The notes under the pieces: model-generated
Seen by the model: only the letters and a program-made list of their open reading frames with translations
Told to the model about the DNA's origin: nothing
Databases searched by the model: none
Shown here: piece after piece, positions 7,969 to 19,171 of the stretch
Numbering within the stretch: the stretch's first letter is position 1
Layout: each line of letters opens with the position of its first letter
Position numbers and translations under genes: made by a program
Assembly: GCA_016213265.1 (NCBI GenBank)
Contig: JACRBA010000042.1
Span: forward strand, 1-64,000
Length of the DNA: 64,000 nt
Direction of reading: 5' to 3'
DNA from: Burkholderiales bacterium
GTDB lineage: Bacteria > Pseudomonadota > Gammaproteobacteria > Burkholderiales > Burkholderiaceae_C

Positions 7969-8940
7969 ATGTCCCGCCCTGCCACCCGCCCCGCGCCGCG
8001 TGCGGTCGCCTCGCCCCGCGTGCCCTCGCCCGACCCGTTGATCGACGCGTTCATCGGCGCGCTGTGGCTGGAGGACGGGCTCGCGGCCAACACGCTGGCC
8101 GCGTACCGGCGTGACCTGAGCCTGTTCGTGCGCTGGCTGCGCGAGCAGGACGAGGGTGCAGCGCCGGGCGAGGGCGAAGGCGCCACGCTCGTCACCGTGC
8201 GCGAGGAGCATTTGCTGCGCTACGCCGTGGCGCGCCATGCGGGCACCCGGGCCACCACGGCCAACCGCCGGCTGGCGGTGTTCCGCCGCTTTTACCGCTG
8301 GGCCCTGCGCGAGCGCCATGTGGCGGCCGACCCCACGCTGCGCCTGGACAGTGCGCGGCAGCCGCTGCGGGTGCCGCGCACCCTGAGCGAAGCGCAGGTG
8401 GACGCGTTGCTGGCGGCGCCCGACGTGGACACCCCGCTGGGCCTGCGCGACCGTTGCATGCTGGAGCTGATGTACGCCAGCGGCCTGCGGGTGAGCGAGC
8501 TGGTAGGGCTGCCGACGGTGCAACTGAGCCTGTCGGACGGTGTGCTGCGCGTCACCGGCAAGGGCAGCAAGGAGAGGCTGGTGCCCTTCGGCGAGGAGGC
8601 GACCGCATGGCTGGGGCGCTACCTGTCGCAGGCGAGGGCGGCCATCCTGGGCGGCCAGGCCAGCGCGGCGCTGTTCGTCACGGCCCGCGGCGGGCCGATG
8701 ACGCGCCAGATGTTCTGGACGCTGGTGAAGAAGTACGCGTTGCGCGCGGGTGTGCATGCGCCGCTGTCACCGCACACGCTGCGCCACGCCTTCGCCACGC
8801 ACCTGCTCAACCATGGCGCCGACCTGCGCGCGGTGCAGATGCTGCTGGGCCACGCGGACATCTCCACCACCACCATCTACACCCATGTGGCGCGCGAGCG
8901 GCTGAAGGCCCTGCACAGCCGGCACCACCCGCGCGGCTGA
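7969..8940 (+). CDS. xerD: site-specific tyrosine recombinase XerD
   Basis: Resolves chromosome dimers at dif together with XerC under FtsK control. The protein is 323 residues, with an N-terminal SAM-like core-binding domain (about 22-125) and a catalytic domain whose residues are complete: Arg174 (ASGLRVSE), Lys198 (TGKGSKER), His269 and Arg272 (SPHTLRHAF), His295 (LLGHADIS) and Tyr304 (TTIYTHV). The HTLRHAFATHLLNHGADL stretch favours XerD over XerC. An Arg/Pro-rich leader of about 20 residues precedes the conserved part, so the true start could be slightly downstream. Its position among housekeeping genes argues against a mobile-element integrase. Confidence 0.93.
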   Translation: MSRPATRPAPRAVASPRVPSPDPLIDAFIGALWLEDGLAANTLAAYRRDLSLFVRWLREQDEGAAPGEGEGATLVTVREEHLLRYAVARHAGTRATTANRRLAVFRRFYRWALRERHVAADPTLRLDSARQPLRVPRTLSEAQVDALLAAPDVDTPLGLRDRCMLELMYASGLRVSELVGLPTVQLSLSDGVLRVTGKGSKERLVPFGEEATAWLGRYLSQARAAILGGQASAALFVTARGGPMTRQMFWTLVKKYALRAGVHAPLSPHTLRHAFATHLLNHGADLRAVQMLLGHADISTTTIYTHVARERLKALHSRHHPRG

Positions 8941-8959
8941 GCGGGCGGGCCAAGAGGAA

Positions 8960-8978
8960 GCCGGCCACACGGGCCGGC
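8960..8978 (-). terminator. first of two tandem GCCGGCC hairpins between xerD and porin
   Basis: GCCGGCC-ACACG-GGCCGGC forms a seven-base-pair stem. On the minus strand it is followed by TTCCTCTT. It is nearly identical to the hairpin at 8988-9006, differing by one loop base. Confidence 0.6.
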
Positions 8979-8987
8979 AAAGAAAAA

Positions 8988-9006
8988 GCCGGCCACATGG
9001 GCCGGC
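8988..9006 (-). terminator. intrinsic terminator downstream of the porin gene
   Basis: GCCGGCC-ACATG-GGCCGGC followed on the minus strand by TTTTTCTTT, 24 bases past the porin stop. It is a classic intrinsic terminator and the stronger of the tandem pair. Confidence 0.8.
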
Positions 9007-9029
9007 TGGTGCTCGAAGGCGGGGACGCG

Positions 9030-9992
9030 TCAGAAGTTGTGGCGCACGCCCAGGCCGAACGAGTCGAAGTTGCCGCCGTACACCTCGAGCACGTCGTCGC
9101 GGTCCACGCGCGTCACGAAGGCGTGGATCTTGGTGCGCTTGCTGAGGTTGTAGTTGTAGGCCAGGGTCAGCTGCAGGGCGTCGCTCTTGTCGAGGTTGTC
9201 GAACTCGGGCGCCGAGCCGATGTTGGCGTGGAACTCGTGCTGGCGCAGGGTGTACACCGTGGCGATGCGGAAGCCCGTGCCGCTGCCCAGATCCAGCGAG
9301 CTGCCGTCGCTGTACGTCTTGACGTAGTTGCTCACGCGCTGCACGTAGCCGCCCACGGTGAAGGCGCCGAATTCGTACAGGCCGCGCACGGCGAACTGCT
9401 TGAAGTCGCCCTGCTTCTCGAAGCCCGCGCCCAGGTGCAGCGCGCCCTGGTCGAAGTTCGCGGCGAGGTCATAGGTGCGCTCCACATCGGTGCTGCCCTC
9501 GGCCACGGACGCGTGCAGCTGGAAGCCGCCCCAGCTCGGCGACACGTAGCCGACCTTGTTCGCCTTGGTGAAGGTCGACACGTAGAAGGCATCCGCCGAC
9601 GAACCGGTGTCGTGGTTGTGCATGCTCACGTAGTCGGCCGTGGCGAAGTAGGACTCCGGCGTGAAGGAGCCCAGGCGCACGGTGCCGAACTGGCTGCTGC
9701 CCAGGTTGACTTCGGCCTGGCGGTTCCAGAAAGCGCCACCGGCTTGCGCGCCGGTGGTGGCGTCGAAGCCGTGTTCGATCTGGAAGCCGGCCTTCAGGCC
9801 GCCGCCCAGGTCTTCGGTGCCCTTGAAGCCGATGCGCGAGGCGTTGTCGGCCACGACGTACTCACGGTCGCCGTCCTGCACGCGCTGGCTCTCGGCCGTG
9901 ACGTTCAGGCGGCCATACACCTGCAGCGACGATTGGGCGAAGGCGGGGGCGGCGGCGGCGGCAAGCAGCGCGACCAGGGTGAGCTTCTTCAT
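9030..9992 (-). CDS. Gram-negative trimeric porin (Burkholderia/Neisseria type)
   Basis: An outer-membrane general diffusion porin of 320 residues. The N-terminus MKKLTLVALLAAAAAPAFAQ is a clean signal peptide, and the mature protein starts SSLQVYGRLNVTAE, typical of the porin_4 family. Alternating amphipathic strands with frequent GGFQLHAS/YVQRVSNY-type segments continue to the C-terminal Phe of GVRHNF, the BAM-recognition signature. A GAGAGGATC Shine-Dalgarno precedes the ATG. The 218-base gap to divergent marC holds its promoter, and tandem hairpins terminate it. Specificity cannot be read from sequence. Confidence 0.93.
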   Translation of the reverse strand: MKKLTLVALLAAAAAPAFAQSSLQVYGRLNVTAESQRVQDGDREYVVADNASRIGFKGTEDLGGGLKAGFQIEHGFDATTGAQAGGAFWNRQAEVNLGSSQFGTVRLGSFTPESYFATADYVSMHNHDTGSSADAFYVSTFTKANKVGYVSPSWGGFQLHASVAEGSTDVERTYDLAANFDQGALHLGAGFEKQGDFKQFAVRGLYEFGAFTVGGYVQRVSNYVKTYSDGSSLDLGSGTGFRIATVYTLRQHEFHANIGSAPEFDNLDKSDALQLTLAYNYNLSKRTKIHAFVTRVDRDDVLEVYGGNFDSFGLGVRHNF

Positions 9993-10198
9993 GTAGTGAT
10001 CCTCTCCACAAACCAGATAGACGGGGAGTGCCGGCGCATGCCGCGGAGCCCGCGACACATTCCTGCACGATGGAAGCATTTTGTTTCGGCGCGGCCGCGG
10101 GGTCCTCTCCCTAGTTGGTGCACGAACTGCACTTTGTGTGGAAACGGGCGGTTCGTTGTGGTGCGCCTGCCACAACCCGCGCGGTCAAGCGCCCCCGG

Positions 10199-10204
10199 CA
10201 CAAT
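10199..10204 (+). promoter_or_regulatory. candidate -10 box of marC (CACAAT)
   Basis: CACAAT ends six bases before the marC ATG (gap GGCCGC). No Shine-Dalgarno or good -35 is visible. The placement matches the mutL, queG and mscS boxes. Confidence 0.35.
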
Positions 10205-10210
10205 GGCCGC

Positions 10211-10804
10211 ATGGATCACACCTTCGGTTCCGCCCTCGTTCTGCTGCTGCTCGTGCTCGACCCGTTCGGCAGCCTGCCGATCTTCATCTCGGTGCTGCGT
10301 GGTGTGCCACGCGAGCGGCGTACGCGGGTGGCGGTGCGGGAGGTGTCCATCGCCTTCGGTGTGCTGCTGGCCTTCATGTTCGCCGGCCGCGGCTTCCTCG
10401 ACCTCATGCACCTGTCCGAGCGCTCGCTGGAGGTGGCTGGCGGGGTCATCCTGCTGATCATCGCCATCCGCATGATCTTCGCCTCGGGCGGCGAGATCTA
10501 CGCGACCGACGGCCAGCGCGAGCCGATGATCTTTCCGCTGGCCGTGCCGTTGCTCGCCGGGCCCTCGGCGATGGCGACGGTGCTGCTGCTGGCGTCGCGC
10601 CAGCCCGACCTCATCACCCAGTGGGTGGGCGCGCTCACGCTGGCGATGGTGGTGTGTGGCGCGGTGCTGCTGGCGGCCGAGCGCATCCGCAAGCTGCTGG
10701 GCACACCCATGGTGTCGGCGCTGGAGAAGCTGATGGGCCTGGTGCTCACGGCGATTGCCGTGGAGATGATCCTGGCCGGCCTGAAGCGCTACTTCTTCGG
10801 CTGA
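10211..10804 (+). CDS. MarC/YhgN family membrane protein
   Basis: A 197-residue inner-membrane protein of the MarC (UPF0056) family; the name is historical and a role in multiple antibiotic resistance is not supported. Six hydrophobic segments are visible. Family signatures are LDPFGSLPIF near residues 16-25, FPLAVPLLAGPSAMATVLLL near 105-124, and the C-terminal GLVLTAIAVEMILAGLKRYFF. The ATG at 10211 is preferred because segment 1 begins at once; the upstream in-frame extension has no membrane character. Substrate and physiological role are unknown. Confidence 0.88.
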   Translation: MDHTFGSALVLLLLVLDPFGSLPIFISVLRGVPRERRTRVAVREVSIAFGVLLAFMFAGRGFLDLMHLSERSLEVAGGVILLIIAIRMIFASGGEIYATDGQREPMIFPLAVPLLAGPSAMATVLLLASRQPDLITQWVGALTLAMVVCGAVLLAAERIRKLLGTPMVSALEKLMGLVLTAIAVEMILAGLKRYFFG

Positions 10805-10827
10805 GGCCCCACGCGCGCCGTGCCCAC

Positions 10828-11613
10828 TCAGCCGAGTGCGGCCAGCTCGTCCGGCTCGAACCCGGCCGCCCGGCGCGCGTCCAGGTTGAACGGGCCTTTC
10901 AGCCGCGGCGCGCCGTGGCGCGCGGCCAGCACCGGGTAGTGCGCGATGGGGTCCAGGCCCTCGCGCGCGCAGGCCCAGCGGTACCACCGGTTGCCGATGG
11001 CCACGTGGCCCACCTCGTCACGCAGGATGACGTCGAGGATCTCCACCGCCCGCAGGTCGCCCGCGCGGCGCAGCTTGGCCTGCATGGGCGGCGTGGCGTC
11101 CAGGCCGCGCGCCTCCAGCGTGCGCGGCACGAGCGCCATGCGCGCCACCAGGTCGTCACGGGTCTTCTCGGCCATGGCCCACAGGCCGTCGTGCGCCTCG
11201 AAGTCGCCGTAGTCGTGGCCCATGCCTTGCAGGTGCTCGCGCAGCAGGCTGAAGTGCTGCGCCTCTTCGCCGGCCACCTGCAGCCAGTCGCGGTAGAAGG
11301 CGTCGGGCAGGCTTGCAAAGCGCCACACCGCGTCCAGCGCCAGGTTGATGGCGTTGAACTCGATGTGGCAGACGGCATGCAGCAGCGCGGCCCGGCCCTC
11401 GGGCGTGAACGGCGTGCGGCGCGGCACCTGCTCCGGCGGCACGAGCACCGGCCGCGGCGGGCGGCCAGGCAGCCCCACCGGCGCCGCCAGCACCCGCCCG
11501 GCATCCAGCGCCGCACCGGCACGCGCGGCGGCCAGCAGGTCGAGCGCTGCAGCGGCCTTGGCCGCGGGGTCGGCCAGGCACAAGACCTCCAGGGCCCGGG
11601 TGCGAACTTCCAT
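10828..11613 (-). CDS. ferritin-like DUF455 protein
   Basis: A 261-residue DUF455 protein of the ferritin-like superfamily. Three helices carry likely di-iron ligands: [24 protein letters not shown] and [15 protein letters not shown], matching Glu...ExxH patterns. The family is often encoded in Burkholderiales but its reaction is unknown, so an oxidase or hydroxylase role is only an inference from the fold. It is divergent from the gamma-carbonic-anhydrase-like gene with 46 bases between starts, where overlapping -10-like boxes face both ways. It is convergent with marC. Confidence 0.85.
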   Translation of the reverse strand: MEVRTRALEVLCLADPAAKAAAALDLLAAARAGAALDAGRVLAAPVGLPGRPPRPVLVPPEQVPRRTPFTPEGRAALLHAVCHIEFNAINLALDAVWRFASLPDAFYRDWLQVAGEEAQHFSLLREHLQGMGHDYGDFEAHDGLWAMAEKTRDDLVARMALVPRTLEARGLDATPPMQAKLRRAGDLRAVEILDVILRDEVGHVAIGNRWYRWACAREGLDPIAHYPVLAARHGAPRLKGPFNLDARRAAGFEPDELAALG

Positions 11614-11616
11614 TCC

Positions 11617-11626
11617 TACAATTATC
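11617..11626. promoter_or_regulatory. overlapping divergent -10 boxes for the DUF455 and carbonic-anhydrase-like genes
   Basis: TACAATTATC reads as TACAAT (11617-11622) on the plus strand and GATAAT (11621-11626) on the minus strand. The minus-strand box ends seven bases before the DUF455 ATG; the plus-strand box is 37 bases before its gene. Confidence 0.4.
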
Positions 11627-11659
11627 CCTTTGCCTCATTGGGACTGTCCGGGAGCACCG

Positions 11660-12196
11660 ATGGCCATCTACCGGCTGGGCGAGCACGCCCCGCAACTGCA
11701 CGCCACCGCCTGGGTGGCCGATTCGGCGCAGGTCATCGGGCGCGTGGCGCTGGGTGCGCACGCCAGCGTCTGGTACGGCGCCGTGCTGCGCGGCGACAAC
11801 GAGCTGATGCAGATCGGCGAGCGCAGCAACATCCAGGATCTGTCGGTGCTGCACACCGACCACGGCGTGCCGCTCACGCTGGGGGCCGACGTGACGGTGG
11901 GCCACCAGGTCATGCTGCACGGCTGCACGGTGGGCGATGGTTCGCTCATCGGCATCCAGTCGGTGGTGCTCAACGGGGCGCGCATCGGCCGGCACTGCAT
12001 CGTCGGGGCCGGCTCGCTCGTCACCGAAGGCAAGGAGTTTCCCGACGGCGTGCTCATCATGGGCAGCCCCGCCAAGGTGGTGCGCGAGCTCACGCCCGAG
12101 CAGATCGAGCGACTGCGCTGGAGCGCCGCGCACTACGTGGACAACGCCCGCCGCCACCGCACCGAGCTCGTGCGCCTGCCCGACCAGGGCCACTGA
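11660..12196 (+). CDS. gamma-carbonic anhydrase family protein
   Basis: A 178-residue left-handed beta-helix protein of the YrdA/CaiE/gamma-carbonic-anhydrase type. Hexapeptide-like turns ([38 protein letters not shown]) and the three metal-site His contexts are visible: [24 protein letters not shown]-terminal helix ([23 protein letters not shown]) packs against the helix as in family structures. Whether it hydrates CO2 is unproven; many homologues lack the proton-shuttle Glu. The ATG is preceded by a GGGAG element. hslO follows eight bases after its stop, indicating one transcript. Confidence 0.9.
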   Translation: MAIYRLGEHAPQLHATAWVADSAQVIGRVALGAHASVWYGAVLRGDNELMQIGERSNIQDLSVLHTDHGVPLTLGADVTVGHQVMLHGCTVGDGSLIGIQSVVLNGARIGRHCIVGAGSLVTEGKEFPDGVLIMGSPAKVVRELTPEQIERLRWSAAHYVDNARRHRTELVRLPDQGH

Positions 12197-12204
12197 AGGA
12201 TTCC

Positions 12205-13167
12205 ATGGACGAATTGCACAAGTTCATCTTCGACGGCCTGCCGGTGCGCGGCATGCTCGTGCGCCTGACCACCAGCTGGCGCGAGGTGCTCGCGCGGCGC
12301 GAGGCGGCCGGCGGCTACCCCGAGCCGGTGCGCGCGTTGCTGGGCGAGATGGCGGCGGCGGCGACGCTGATGCAGGCCAACATCAAGTTCAACGGCTCGT
12401 TGATCCTGCAGGTGTTCGGCGATGGCCCGGTCAAGCTGGCGGTGGCCGAGGCCCGCTCGGACCTGAGCTTTCGTACCACCGCCAAGGTGGTCGGCGAAGT
12501 GCCCCCCGGCGCACGGGTGGAAGCCCTGCTCAACGTGCATGGCCAGGGCCGCTGTGCCATCACGCTCGACCCGCAGGACCGCCTGCCCGGCCAGCAGCCC
12601 TACCAGGGCGTGGTGCCGCTGCATGGCGACCAGCGCGAGCCGCTGCAGGCACTGTCGCAGGTGCTGGAGCACTACATGCTGCAGTCCGAGCAGCTCGATA
12701 CCCGGCTGGTGCTGGCGGCCAACGACCAGGTGGCGGCCGGCCTGCTGATCCAGCGGCTGCCGGTGCAGGGGGAGAAGAACCTCTCGGGCATCAACGTGGC
12801 CAACGAAGACGCCATCGGCCAGACCGAGGACTTCAACCGCATCGCGCACCTGGCCGCCACGCTGACGCCGGAGGAACTGCTGACGCTGGATGCCGAGACC
12901 GTGCTGCGCCGGCTGTTCTGGGAAGAGCCGGTGCGCCGCTTCGAGCCGCTGCAGCCGCGCTTCGCCTGCTCGTGCTCGCGCGAGCGCGTGCGCGGCATGC
13001 TGGCCGGCCTGGGGCGCGAGGAGTCGGAGGACATCCTGGCCGAGCGCGGCCAGATCGAGATCGGCTGCGACTTCTGCGGCCAGCAGTACCACTTCGACGC
13101 GGTGGACGTGGGGGAGATGTTCACCCCCGGGCGGGACCAACCGCCCGCGTCGTCCGCGGTGCACTGA
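12205..13167 (+). CDS. hslO: redox-regulated chaperone Hsp33
   Basis: Hsp33 is a cytosolic holdase switched on by oxidation plus unfolding. The 320-residue protein has the N-terminal substrate-binding domain (MDELHKFIFDGLPVRGMLVRL) and a C-terminal zinc switch with all four cysteines: CSC (Cys255, Cys257) and CDFC (Cys288, Cys291). The ETVLRRLFWEE linker between them is typical. A 20-residue tail (TPGRDQPPASSAVH) is variable. It is cotranscribed with the carbonic-anhydrase-like gene. A seven-base-pair GC hairpin and a run of 13 G lie just after the stop. Confidence 0.95.
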   Translation: MDELHKFIFDGLPVRGMLVRLTTSWREVLARREAAGGYPEPVRALLGEMAAAATLMQANIKFNGSLILQVFGDGPVKLAVAEARSDLSFRTTAKVVGEVPPGARVEALLNVHGQGRCAITLDPQDRLPGQQPYQGVVPLHGDQREPLQALSQVLEHYMLQSEQLDTRLVLAANDQVAAGLLIQRLPVQGEKNLSGINVANEDAIGQTEDFNRIAHLAATLTPEELLTLDAETVLRRLFWEEPVRRFEPLQPRFACSCSRERVRGMLAGLGREESEDILAERGQIEIGCDFCGQQYHFDAVDVGEMFTPGRDQPPASSAVH

Positions 13168-13174
13168 CGCACCG

Positions 13175-13201
13175 CCCGCCCGCTGGGCGGGGGGGGGGGG
13201 G
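13175..13201 (+). terminator. GC hairpin with a 13-G homopolymer after hslO
   Basis: CCCGCCC-GCT-GGGCGGG (13175-13191) forms a perfect seven-base-pair hairpin that runs into G at every position 13189-13201. It lies between two convergent genes. There is no U tract, so terminator function is uncertain. The G run is also a slippage-prone tract. Confidence 0.45.
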
Positions 13202-13202
13202 C

Positions 13203-13898
13203 TCAGCGGGCCCGGCGGCGCTGCAGCCAGGCTGCGTGCTCGCAGTCGGGGCTGTCGCAGCTGTCGCACACCCAGCCCCAGGCGGGCTGGGCCGCCTCGC
13301 GTTCGGCGAGGCGGGTGAACAGGCCGGCACGTGGGTGGGGCACGCGCGCCAGCATCGGCGTCACGGCGTCCAGCGCATGTTCCAGCCGCGCCGGGCCGGT
13401 GCCGCGCACCACCACGAACGGCAACCCCGACTCGATGAGCAGGCCGCGAATGGCTGCGTCGACGGGCTCGCGCACATGGGGGCCGTCGCGCTGCAGGCCA
13501 TCGGCCTGCCAGGGCAGGTCGAGCGCGGTCAGCAGGGTGAGCTGGCAGCGCCGCTGCCAGGCCGCGGCCATGGCGTGCAGCGAGTGGTCGCCGAACACGT
13601 GGGCGTGGTAGACGGCGGTCATGAGCGGTGTCGTGTCGCACACCACGATGTCGTGTGAGCCCGCGGCCGCCTCGATGCGCTCGGCCTGCGCCTGCGCGAT
13701 GGCGGCCTGCTCGTCGATGCGCGGCGTGCGGCCGGCCCGCTCGCACCACTCGCGCAGCACCTCGGGCACCCAGGTGGCGCGCCAGCCGGTGTCGGCGGCG
13801 AGCCGCTCCGCCAGGGCGGCGGCCAGCGTGCTCTTGCCGGTGCTCTCGGCGCCCACGATGGCGATGCGCCAGGGCGGGCCGGCGCGCCGGTCAGCCAC
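13203..13898 (-). CDS. NadR-type nicotinamide riboside kinase / AAA family ATPase
   Basis: A 231-residue P-loop protein resembling the C-terminal kinase domain of NadR, without the DNA-binding or NMN adenylyltransferase domains. Walker A is GAESTGKST at residues 16-24. VPEVLREWCERAGRTPRIDEQ and VVCDTTPLMTAVYHAHVFGD match the ribosylnicotinamide kinase pattern. The tail is unusual, with CDSCDSPDCEH (Cys211, 214, 219) near the end, possibly metal-binding. The GTG start overlaps the pnuC stop (GTGGCTGA), so import by PnuC and phosphorylation to NMN are coupled. Function is inferred from family and neighbour. Confidence 0.85.
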   Translation of the reverse strand: MADRRAGPPWRIAIVGAESTGKSTLAAALAERLAADTGWRATWVPEVLREWCERAGRTPRIDEQAAIAQAQAERIEAAAGSHDIVVCDTTPLMTAVYHAHVFGDHSLHAMAAAWQRRCQLTLLTALDLPWQADGLQRDGPHVREPVDAAIRGLLIESGLPFVVVRGTGPARLEHALDAVTPMLARVPHPRAGLFTRLAEREAAQPAWGWVCDSCDSPDCEHAAWLQRRRAR

Positions 13899-14544
13899 CG
13901 TGCGCGTGCCGGGCGTCCACCCGGCCCTCCAGGGCCGCCCAGGCGCGCCAGCCGACGACCGACAGCACGGCGAACAGTGCATACAGGGCCACGGTGAGCC
14001 ACAGGCCCTTGAGGGCGAACAGGCCCACGCTGAAGACGTTCACGGCAAGCCACACGGCCCAGTTCTCGATGGCCTTGCGGCCCAGCAGCACCTGGCCCGC
14101 GAGGCTGGCCACCGTGGGCAGCGCGTCGAGGTAGGCCACGTCGCTGTCGGTGAACCGCTGCAGCAGCACGGCCAGCATGGGCCAGGCGCCGAAGATGAAG
14201 GCCAGCGTCATCAGGCGCTGACGGCGGGTGAGCCGGTGCACGCGCAGCGCGGCGCCGTCCTGCGCCCGGCCGCGCAGCCATTGCCACCAGCCCCAGCACG
14301 CCGCCACGACGAACATCACCTGCAGGCCCGCCTCGCCGTAGAGGCGGCTGTGCAGGAACAGCAGGCCGTACAGCACGGAGCTCAGGATGGCCAGCGGCCA
14401 GGCGAGCGGGTTCACGCGCAGGTTGCAGGCCACCATCCAGACGGCCAGCACGAAGGCGGCCACTTCCAGCCAGGTGGCCGGGCTGCCCCACAGGGTGAAG
14501 GCGACGGCGAACAGCGGCTCGGCCGCCTGCAGCAGGCTGTCCAT
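13891..14544 (-). CDS. pnuC: nicotinamide riboside/mononucleotide-type transporter PnuC
   Basis: A 217-residue inner-membrane facilitator of the PnuC family, which moves nicotinamide riboside (some members thiamine or riboflavin). Seven hydrophobic segments are visible. The conserved pieces are VRVNPLAWPL-like LRVNPLAWPLAILSSVLYGLLF, CWGWWQWLRG, and ENWAVWLAVNVFSVGLFALKGLW, which supplies the substrate-stacking aromatic residues. The downstream overlapping kinase fits the trapping mechanism for nicotinamide riboside and supports NAD salvage over vitamin B1/B2 transport. No riboswitch is seen in the 25-base gap to ftsB. Confidence 0.9.
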   Translation of the reverse strand: MDSLLQAAEPLFAVAFTLWGSPATWLEVAAFVLAVWMVACNLRVNPLAWPLAILSSVLYGLLFLHSRLYGEAGLQVMFVVAACWGWWQWLRGRAQDGAALRVHRLTRRQRLMTLAFIFGAWPMLAVLLQRFTDSDVAYLDALPTVASLAGQVLLGRKAIENWAVWLAVNVFSVGLFALKGLWLTVALYALFAVLSVVGWRAWAALEGRVDARHAHGG

Positions 14545-14569
14545 GGGGGCCAGGAAAGAGGCGGGCGGG

Positions 14570-14845
14570 TCAGCGCGCCGCGCTGACCACCACCAGCAGT
14601 TCGTCGGGCCGGATCATGCCCAGCTCGCGCCGGGCCTTCTCTTCGACCATCTCGGTGCCCTCGCGCAGATCGGCCACTTCGGCGGCCAGCTGCTCGTTGC
14701 GGGCGCGCGCGGCCGCGTTGTCGGCCTGCTGCAATGCCAGCTCGGCCTGCAGCGCCATGCGGTGCGGCACGCCGCCCTTGCCGAACCAGAGCTCGAGGTG
14801 CACGAGCCCCAGCAGGGCGGCCAGGACGACAGGCAGCAGGCGCAC
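14570..14845 (-). CDS. ftsB: cell division protein FtsB
   Basis: FtsB is a small bitopic divisome protein acting in the FtsQ-FtsB-FtsL complex that activates FtsW-FtsI. The 91-residue product has one N-terminal transmembrane helix (about 3-20), a short positively charged stretch, a coiled coil (about 30-65: LALQQADNAAARARNEQLAAEVADL) and the conserved EEKARRELGMIRPDELLV motif. Its location 13 bases after eno is the classic eno-ftsB arrangement in Proteobacteria. Confidence 0.93.
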   Translation of the reverse strand: MRLLPVVLAALLGLVHLELWFGKGGVPHRMALQAELALQQADNAAARARNEQLAAEVADLREGTEMVEEKARRELGMIRPDELLVVVSAAR

Positions 14846-14858
14846 GGTGGCCGCCGAA

Positions 14859-16142
<1,284 letters not shown>

Positions 16143-16182
16143 TCAGTCTCACTCCGGTGATGCAGAAAACGGGACGGGCGAA

Positions 16183-16204
16183 TCGGCGCCGCCCGGGGCG
16201 CCGA
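16183..16204 (-). other. hairpin between the DUF1330 gene and eno
   Basis: TCGGCGCC-CCGGGC-GGCGCCGA forms a perfect eight-base-pair stem on the minus strand, 40 bases upstream of the eno ATG. There is no U tract. It could act as an RNA-processing or stability element within the operon; this is only an inference. Confidence 0.35.
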
Positions 16205-16213
16205 CGACGCGGG

Positions 16214-16519
16214 TCAGACAGGGTTCTCGACGCCTTCGACGAGCACCATGTTGAAGTACTCCGTGGCGCCGCCGCGCAACTGGCGGGTCTGGGTGTAGGC
16301 CTGGCCGTCGTAGAAGGCCTTGGCCTGCGCGTAGCTGGGAAAGCGCAGCAGCGCCACACGGTGCGGCTGCCAGTCGCCTTCGAGCGTTTCGTGGCGGCCA
16401 CCGCGCACGAGGTACTCGCCACCGGCGGCCTTCACGGCGGCGGGCGCCTGGGCCATGTATTGCTTGTAGCGCTCGGGATCGGAGATGTTCATCTCCACGA
16501 TCAGGTAGCCGTAGGCCAT
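16214..16519 (-). CDS. DUF1330 domain-containing protein
   Basis: A 101-residue dimeric alpha-beta barrel-like protein of the DUF1330 family. The N-terminus MAYGYLIVEMNISDPERYKQYM and the segments GGEYLVRGGRHETLEGDW and RVALLRFPSYAQAKAFYDGQAY are diagnostic. No catalytic function is established for the family. It sits between kdsA and eno on the same strand (26 and 71 bases away), an arrangement I associate with Burkholderiales. It may be a passenger gene with no role in either pathway. Confidence 0.88.
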   Translation of the reverse strand: MAYGYLIVEMNISDPERYKQYMAQAPAAVKAAGGEYLVRGGRHETLEGDWQPHRVALLRFPSYAQAKAFYDGQAYTQTRQLRGGATEYFNMVLVEGVENPV

Positions 16520-16545
16520 GGGCAGTGTCTCGAGGAAGGGTGAAG

Positions 16546-19125
<2,580 letters not shown>

Positions 19126-19142
19126 CGTGGTGGTAAAGGGAG

Positions 19143-19148
19143 ATTATA
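19143..19148 (-). promoter_or_regulatory. candidate -10 box of pyrG (TATAAT)
   Basis: A consensus TATAAT on the minus strand, 72 bases before the pyrG ATG. Predicted transcript starts fall in CTCCCTTT. No strong -35 is seen. Confidence 0.55.
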
Positions 19149-19171
19149 GGGGCGGGGGACGTCGCCGGCCC

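Noticed and set aside
7969-8940. The recombinase gene as a sign of a mobile element
   Set aside because: Sequence features are those of housekeeping XerD, and the neighbours are core genes; no att repeats seen.
8960-9006. Repeats as a mini CRISPR array
   Set aside because: Only two copies, each a self-complementary hairpin, with a nine-base A-rich spacer; fits terminators.
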